A stretch of 64,000 nucleotides of DNA from Mallotus nudiflorus (Eukaryota > Streptophyta > Magnoliopsida > Malpighiales > Euphorbiaceae): assembly GCA_947683625.1 (NCBI GenBank), contig CANTUR010000066.1, positions 3,410,001-3,474,000 on the forward strand, in the 5' to 3' direction. Below, piece after piece: positions 57,982-64,000 of this stretch (position 1 is the first letter of the stretch; each line of letters begins with the position of its first letter). The notes under the pieces were generated by a model. The model ran no database searches. It had not been told where the DNA came from and worked only from the letters and a program-made list of their open reading frames with translations. Both the position numbers and the translations under genes were made by a program.

Positions 57982-60494
57982 CACCCCCACAAGTTGAAGG
58001 TGTACAGAACATAATCAAAGCTTGGTAAGAAAATTAAGAAATTGAGAATATGGTAGAGGTTTAGTTATTATATTTGCCAATTAGTCTACAGATGAAACAA
58101 CAGACATAGTAAGTTGATGATGCTTATCGGACGAAGTGCAAGTCCACTTTAACATGATGAGTGCGTGCATGGAAAATAGGATTTGAAGATAAAAAAATGG
58201 CGCCAATGTTATCACACTAGATATGTGGTAGAGTGAGCAGAGAAACACCAAGCTTAGACAATAATGATTTGAGCCAATTAAGTTCGACACTTACATTTGC
58301 AACAACTTTAAATTTTGATTCGGTGGAGGAACATGTGACTATTCGCTACTTCATAGAATTCCAAGGTGTTAGATTTTTGCCAAAGAAGATAAGATAGCCA
58401 CCAGTGGACCGCTTGTCATCTAGGCAACCAGCCCAGTAAACATCATTAAATGCAATCATTTCTTGAGGGGTAGACAATGAGCTTTGAGATATTATGGCAT
58501 GAAGGTAGTGAAGAACTCACTTTAATGCCTAAAGATGGACTATTGTTGGCTTATGCATATATTGGCATAGCTTATTCATCGAATAGGATAGGTCTGGTCT
58601 GGTCAGAGTTATATATTACAAATTTCCACAAGTCATGCGAAATTGTATGGCCTCATCATTGGCATAGCTTATTCACCGAATAGGATAGGTCTGGTATGGT
58701 CAGAGTTATATATTACAAATTTCCACAAGTCATGCGAAATTGTATGGCCTCATCAATATTCAAAAAAACTCCTTCATGTTTAGTTAGTGAAACACTAGAG
58801 GTCATCAGTGTTGGACAATATTAAAAATTGTCCATTCCTAAATTTTTTAGATTATCTTTAATATAAGATTATTGAGATAAAAGAATACCATTGATGTTAG
58901 GAATAACCTAAACCTCTAGAAAATAATGCAATAGCCCCAAGTTGCGAAGTGTGAATGTAGCAAAAAATTGATCAATAATATGTTAAAGATATGTCGAATC
59001 ATTCCCTATTAACATAACATCGTCTACATATACCAAAAGAAAATACTTTTTTGGAGTTATTATGATAAAGAAACAAAGAAGAATCAACATTAGAATTTTG
59101 AAAACCAATTGAGAGCAAAAAGGAACTTAGCTTATGATACCATACCTAAGGTGCTTATTTCATACCATATAGAGACTTATTTAACTTACAAATATAATGA
59201 GGCTTTTGTTAATCAATAAAACCTTATGGTTGAACCATATAGACTATTTCCTGGAGATCACCATTCATGAATTCATTACTAACATCAAGTTGGCAAAGAG
59301 GGCATCCCCAAGAAAACCACAAGAGATAAGATAGTTCAAATGGTTTAGGGCTTCACCACTGGACTAAAGGTTTATGTGTAGTTAATGCCATATTCCTACA
59401 TATAATCACAAGCCATAAGCCGAGCTTTCAATCTATTAAGACTATCATCTGCATTCCATTTTATCTTATATATCCATCCTTTGCCAGCAACATTGCCATT
59501 TGAATGAGGAGGTACCAAGTCCCAAGTGTGATTGTTAAGCAAGGCCTGCATCTCTAAGAACATGGCATGTCTCAATTCAGATGATTTATTGGCTTAAGTG
59601 AATGAGGTTGGCTTAGTATAAGAAAAAGAATCAACAACAACATGAAAGGCTATTGGTTTGCGGATTAATATGGATGGACATAATTACATTGGATAGGTGC
59701 GTTTTGTTGAGGAGGGCTTTAAGGTAGGTTCAATTATTTTTTAGCGTAAATCAACAAATAGATTTATGCCATCAGGGTTATGAATGTTGGTTATTATGGG
59801 TGGATCATGTTGGTTAGGTATGGACGTGGAGGATTAGGAAAAACTAGATGGAGATAGGGATGAGAGTGATTAGGTTGGTATAGATAGGGTGGTATAAGAA
59901 TTAGAATAAGAGGGAAAGACCGTACCTAAAGAGTCCAAGGAAATTAAAATTTATGAGTGATATGCAACCACGCTTGCGGAGGTATAGAGATTGCCAGATC
60001 ATCTTGAATTTTTGAACTATTATTTATTTTATTAAATGGAAAAATTTTCTCATCAAATTTATTATAACATGTAATATAAAATATATAGGTGTCTTTGTCA
60101 TAGCACCAATAACCTAGATGATGTGGTGAATAGCTAAAAAACACATTATTTAGAGTGAAAAGCAAATTTATTTTTATTGTAAGGTCATAAAAAGGATAAA
60201 TGGCATAACCAAAATTGCAAAGAAAATTGTAATCAGGTTCATGGTTATATAGGATGTGGTAGGGAATTTTAATGTTTAAAGAACTTGTAGGTAGGTGATT
60301 TAACAAAAAGCTTATAGTTTCAAAAGCAGATTCCCAAAATTTGAATGGTGCTCCATAGTGACCTAAGAGAGCAAGGCCTATATCACCAGTAATGCAAATT
60401 TTATTTTCAGTAGTGCCATTTTGTTCATAAGTGTGTGGATGAGTGATATAATGAAAAAGTCCTTATTCATTAAAATATTTATGTAAACAATGAT
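57982..60494 (-). pseudogene. Decayed Copia pol: integrase end, RT, RNase H
   Basis: Minus-strand reading: the integrase C-terminal part at 60490-59944 includes PHTYEQNGTTENK and FWESAF, then LLNHLPTSSLNIKIPYHILY and FSYSPHHLGYWCYD. Copia RT begins near 59560 (MFLEMQALLNNHTWDLVPP, then GKGWIYKIKWNADD) and continues to about 58850 (TLRNLGLLHYFLEV-like). RNase H at 58370-58080 includes SGGYLIFFGKNLTPWNS, then STESKFK and LPHI.CDNIGAIFLSSNPIF with HARTHHVKVDLHFV. The order integrase before RT marks Ty1/Copia. The upstream part (gag, protease, catalytic integrase core) is cut off at 60494 by another LTR. Numerous stops and a 97-bp duplication are present. Confidence 0.88.
58562..58755. repeat. 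Perfectly spaced 97-bp tandem duplication
   Basis: Copies begin TTGGCATAGCTTATTCA at 58562 and 58659 and differ at only about two positions. It lies in the Copia pseudogene, so it arose after the element had inserted and was not under coding selection. Confidence 0.9.
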
Positions 60495-62774
60495 TGTAAC
60501 ATCCGTACCCTCAAGAGCATTATAATTAAGCATGATTATAATTATAGAGATATTAAGATATAAGATAAGGAAGAATTAGCAATTAAATTTCTTAGTATGA
60601 ATAAATTTGAAGAAATTAGGAAGAGATGGTTTAAGAAAAGGAAGGCAAGGCAGTTTGAGGAGTGAAATTGAGATTTTGAAAGGATTACTAGTAGAGAAAA
60701 GCTCAGAAGTAAAGGCGCTAGAATTTCAATAGGTGGCAGCATTTGATCAATTTTTTTAAAAAGAAGAAGACGAAGAAGAAGCTAGAATGTAGATATGTGG
60801 CAACTAAAAAAAATTATTATTTAAATTAAATTAATTAGGGGATTAAACTTTTTTAAAAAAGGGGTACATGTGTCATATTATTATTATTATTATTTTAGGC
60901 TTGGAGTAATACTTATCCATGGAGATAATTATCTTCATTTTAAGTTTATCACTTAATCCTTATCCATGGAGAGGATGATCTTCATTTTATATTATCATTT
61001 AAAAAAAGAGAGAGAGGAAGAAATGGAGAGAAAGGGTTGAAGAAGTTTAAGCAAAGATGAGTGAACTCTTCATTCTTTTAATTCATGATCTTGAGAATTT
61101 TGTTGGATGAGTAAACATCTTTTTCAAATTATTTGTTGAGTCTTAAGTTTTCCTTAGAATTTTTGTTTAGTTGAATTTTAATTCTTGAAAAATCCTCCAA
61201 TTTAATGTTCCAAAATTACTTACTGAGGCTGATTACTTAAATATGATTTGTGTATAGGTTATGTAAATATTGGTTTATATGTGTTGATAATTCATCTTGA
61301 AAAAAAAAGATTTTTCATTAAAGATTCAGAAATTATGTGCACATATGAACAGTAAAATTTCAATTTATAGGATTGTATCTTGAGTTCTAACACTCTAAAT
61401 GAAATTATTTTTGTGTCAATAGAAACTTTGAAATGTTTTCTATAAATTTATCATAAATAGAATAAACCTAGTTGTTAACCTTAACAATAATCAATCTTAA
61501 TTTTTTTATTTTAACAAACTTAATTTTGAGTATTTATTTTTTTTGTTTAAGTATGTATAAGTTAAGACTCTATTGGAAATTAAAATGAAGTATAAATATC
61601 TTGGGCTGATTCGACCTCTGAGATTCAAAGAGGCTTTTAACATTCTTAGAGCTTTATAATGAGAAAGTTATCTTCTTCACATTTGAAGTACACATATTGG
61701 CCTTTTTGAATTGGGATTGCTTGTCAAAATTTGAGTATGCAAATATTAAGTTAAAATCAACATATACAGTTGTCATTTTATATTGCACAACACTTAGTAT
61801 TTTGACTTATCTTGAGCTATAAAAGTTTAATTGAGGTGATTCAAAATGATATGGAAAGCTAAGTAAAAAATCTACAACTTTTATGAAGAAAATATAGGTA
61901 AATTTGAATTTCTTCAATGGAAAATCTCAATTTCAACTCGTGCATAGTTATTTGATAGTAGTCTGCAATTTAAATTGCATAACTCTTAGTATTTTGGACA
62001 TATCTTAAGGTATAGAAGTCCAATTGGAAGTATTTAAAATGATATTGAAAGATAAGTCAAATATCTACAACCTTTATGAAGAAAGTGTGGGCAAATTCGA
62101 ATGTTTCTAGTAGCCAATCATGGTTTCAATCCATTCATAGTAGTTTAATAACATTACTTCCAATAATTCAAAATTATAATTGTTGGATTCAAATTAAGAT
62201 GTTGGACACATTATTTGCACCTCCAATAGCTATATTTTTGAGTTGTTATCTATATAAACACCTCTAAAGCTTAATGGAAGTTAAGACAAATTTTGCTTAT
62301 TATCATTCTCTATCTTAACATTCATTAAACCTCTCAAATTTTCATTCTTTGTATAAACTCTTATGAGAATTGGTTGTATGTTAAAAATAGAATTTCTCTT
62401 CATCTTAAATCTTGGGATAGATTAAAAGGGAAGTGAGATTTATTTCTAAAAGAATTAGTTTAAGTGCTGTCCATTGAAACACTTAGGATTTCATTTTTGA
62501 GTGAGCCTTTAAAACTCAAGTTGTAAAGTTGTAAAAGTGAGCCATAAAACTCTTATGTAATCTAAATCTTATGAATAAGATTATGGGTGATTGAAAATCC
62601 TAACTTGGGGATAAGTTTGGTGGATACGTAGGATTGTTGTTGAATATGAACTCCTTAAATCTTTATATTCTTCATTCTTCCTTCTAAACTTCCATTCAAT
62701 TCTTGCAAATAATTCTTTTAATTTCTCATTTTTATTTGATAGTCCTATTCACCCCCCCTCTAGGAATCTTTTCA
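60495..62774 (+). repeat. LTR-type sequence upstream of the SIRE-like Copia gag
   Basis: The left edge TGTAACATCCGTACCC at 60495 cuts the Copia integrase and looks like an LTR start. The right edge (TTCACCCCCCCTCTAGGAAT, then TTTTCA at 62774) is the typical end of SIRE-type Copia LTRs and is followed by a primer site. It is unclear whether 60495-62774 is one LTR or a gypsy-type LTR piece joined to a shorter SIRE LTR; the partner LTR is outside the window. Confidence 0.6.
61740..62120. repeat. Two copies of a 191-bp direct repeat
   Basis: Words CTTAGTATTTTG (61793 and 61984) and ATCTACAACTTTTATGAAGAAA / ATCTACAACCTTTATGAAGAAA recur with a 191-bp spacing. The copies are diverged. Confidence 0.75.
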
Positions 62775-62775
62775 A

Positions 62776-62788
62776 TTGGTATCAAAGC
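62776..62788 (+). other. Primer binding site of the SIRE-like Copia element
   Basis: TTGGTATCAAAGC lies one base after the LTR end. It differs by one base from the initiator tRNA-Met site TTGGTATCAGAGC. Confidence 0.8.
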
Positions 62789-62829
62789 TTGAATTCTAGG
62801 AACTTTATTACTAGAACACAATATCATAG

Positions 62830-64000
62830 GGAGTGAATCACAAAACATTTTTTCACTTAAACCATTCTTCGATGGTAGTGACTATCCTTATTGTAAGTTT
62901 AAAATGGAGTTATATCTTGATTATGATTCCATGAAACTTTAGGACATTGTCCTAAAATGTTGGGAACCACCTACAACTATCATTGATGGTGTGGTAACTA
63001 CTCTTACAAGAAGCCAATGGAGAATTGATCAAAAGGATGAAAATCATAAAAATAAAAAAAGTTATGATTACTCTAGTCTATTCAATAATAAGAGAAGAAG
63101 GAGGCAAGCTTCAACATTGTATGTTGGCCAAAGAAATGTGGGAGATCTTAGAAAACTACTACAAAGATAACATTCAAGTAAGAAGCAAAAAAGTTCAACT
63201 TTATATGCATGAATATGAACTCTTCAAAATGAAGCCTCATGAATCAATCATAGAGATGACAAACCATCTAAATGCTCTCCTCACAACGCTCAAGAAACTT
63301 GGAAAACATTTCTCCAAAGAAGAGGTAAACAACAAGATTCTAAGAATCCTACCTAAAAAGGATTAGGAATCTCATGTTACTTCAATTGAGGAAGCTCAAG
63401 ACCTATCCACTCTATCAACCCATGTGCTCATTAGTAAGCTCTTAACACATTAACTCACTATCAAGCAAAGAGGTGAAGAATAAGAAGAGAAAGAAGAAAA
63501 GAAAAAGAGCATTACTCTAAAAGCTCTTCAAGAAGAGAGTGAAGAGGAAAGCATTAAAGATTCTAGTGATGAAGATGGTGACATTTCCATACTCACTAGG
63601 AACTTCAAGAAGTTTTTGAGAAAGAAAAACTTCTCAAGAACAAGAGACTTTAACAAGAAGTTCAAATGAGATGGGAAAAAGAAAACTAAGGAGGTTACTT
63701 GCTATAAATGCAAGAAATTGGGACATGTTAGAAGTGAGTATCCCAAACTCAAATTCAAGAATAAAGGAGCAAAAGATAAGAAGAAAGCATTCAAAAATAC
63801 TTAGGATGATTCCTTCAAATTCAAAGAAGAAGAGGAACAACAAGAAGTGTCCAATCTTCACTTCATAGCCCTTGAAAATGAAGATAAGATGTGCTTGAAA
63901 TCAACAAGAAAAAAAAGCTAGTGGTATTTCAATAGTGGATGTTCAAGGTATATGATGGGAGACAAAGAGTAATTCAACAAACTTGATGCTAATGATAGAG
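62830..64000 (+). pseudogene. SIRE-type Copia gag and start of protease, running off the window
   Basis: The reading starts near 62830 (SLKPFFDGSDYPYCKFKME) without a clear ATG. The frame at 63025-63366 gives a gag-like helical region (LAKEMWEILENYYKDN, then VQLYMHEYELFKMKPHESI). An acidic/basic stretch follows (EESEEESIKDSSDEDGD, then RNFKKFLRKK). A CCHC knuckle CYKCKKLGHVRSEYP at about 63700-63745 has its last Cys changed to Tyr. The protease starts WYFNSGCSRYMMGDKE near 63918, with the active-site D of DSG replaced by N. Stops at 62941, 63364 and elsewhere show decay. This is the plus-strand, SIRE-lineage layout; the rest of pol lies beyond 64000. Confidence 0.85.

Noticed and set aside
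60542..60742. Hydrophobic 66-codon minus-strand frame
   Set aside because: It is low-complexity Leu/Ser/Ile sequence in LTR DNA with no promoter or family support.
1..64000. tRNA or rRNA genes
   Set aside because: No cloverleaf with conserved arms or rRNA blocks were recognised by eye; the tRNA-like words found are retroelement primer sites. A tRNAscan-SE run would settle this.

Overview
The window looks like plant nuclear DNA, from a eudicot. It is AT-rich and dominated by nested LTR retrotransposons. The only clearly cellular genes are a tandem, minus-strand array of two-exon UDP-glycosyltransferases of UGT74 type, plus a small sugar-transporter fragment. No bacterial, organellar, rRNA, tRNA or CRISPR features were seen. 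The species cannot be named from the sequence alone.

Layout. 1-13679: two copies (A, plus strand; B, minus strand) of one long-LTR Ty3/gypsy chromovirus family. A appears to be inserted inside B in the opposite orientation. 13680-16251: the gag and leader of an older minus-strand gypsy element that B interrupts. 16261-17065: a Mutator-type MITE with a perfect 9-bp target duplication. 17250-20841: the first UGT, a pseudogene whose exon 1 is split by a 2.95-kb block (17274-20222). The block carries a Transposase_28-like gag gene and four 106-bp tandem repeats. 21777-22665: a second long-TIR MITE ending 26 bp after the stop codon of the intact second UGT (22692-24444). 25705-25905: an STP-type hexose-transporter fragment. 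27365-about 33990: an L1-type LINE, minus strand, split by a solo LTR (29615-32174) with a 5-bp near-perfect target duplication. 35287-36778: a third UGT, nearly intact but with a one-base frameshift. 37324-40438: a hairpin, tandem duplications and an LTR-like insertion.

41528-57033 is a complete but decayed 15.5-kb Tat/Ogre-like gypsy element on the minus strand, bounded by perfect GATAT duplications. Between its integrase and its 3' LTR it carries an antisense (plus-strand) plant-mobile-domain (PMD) gene that still seems to hold introns. This is the most interesting single object in the window. 57823-60494 holds a decayed minus-strand Copia pol with its short 3' LTR. 60495-64000 holds LTR sequence and the gag of a plus-strand SIRE-type Copia element that runs off the window.

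Functionally, only the UGT at 22692-24444 is predicted to make a full enzyme, transferring glucose from UDP-glucose to a small acceptor. The other UGTs are decaying copies spread apart by successive TE insertions. All transposon coding regions read here contain stops or frameshifts. All calls come from reading the sequence by eye; no database search was run.
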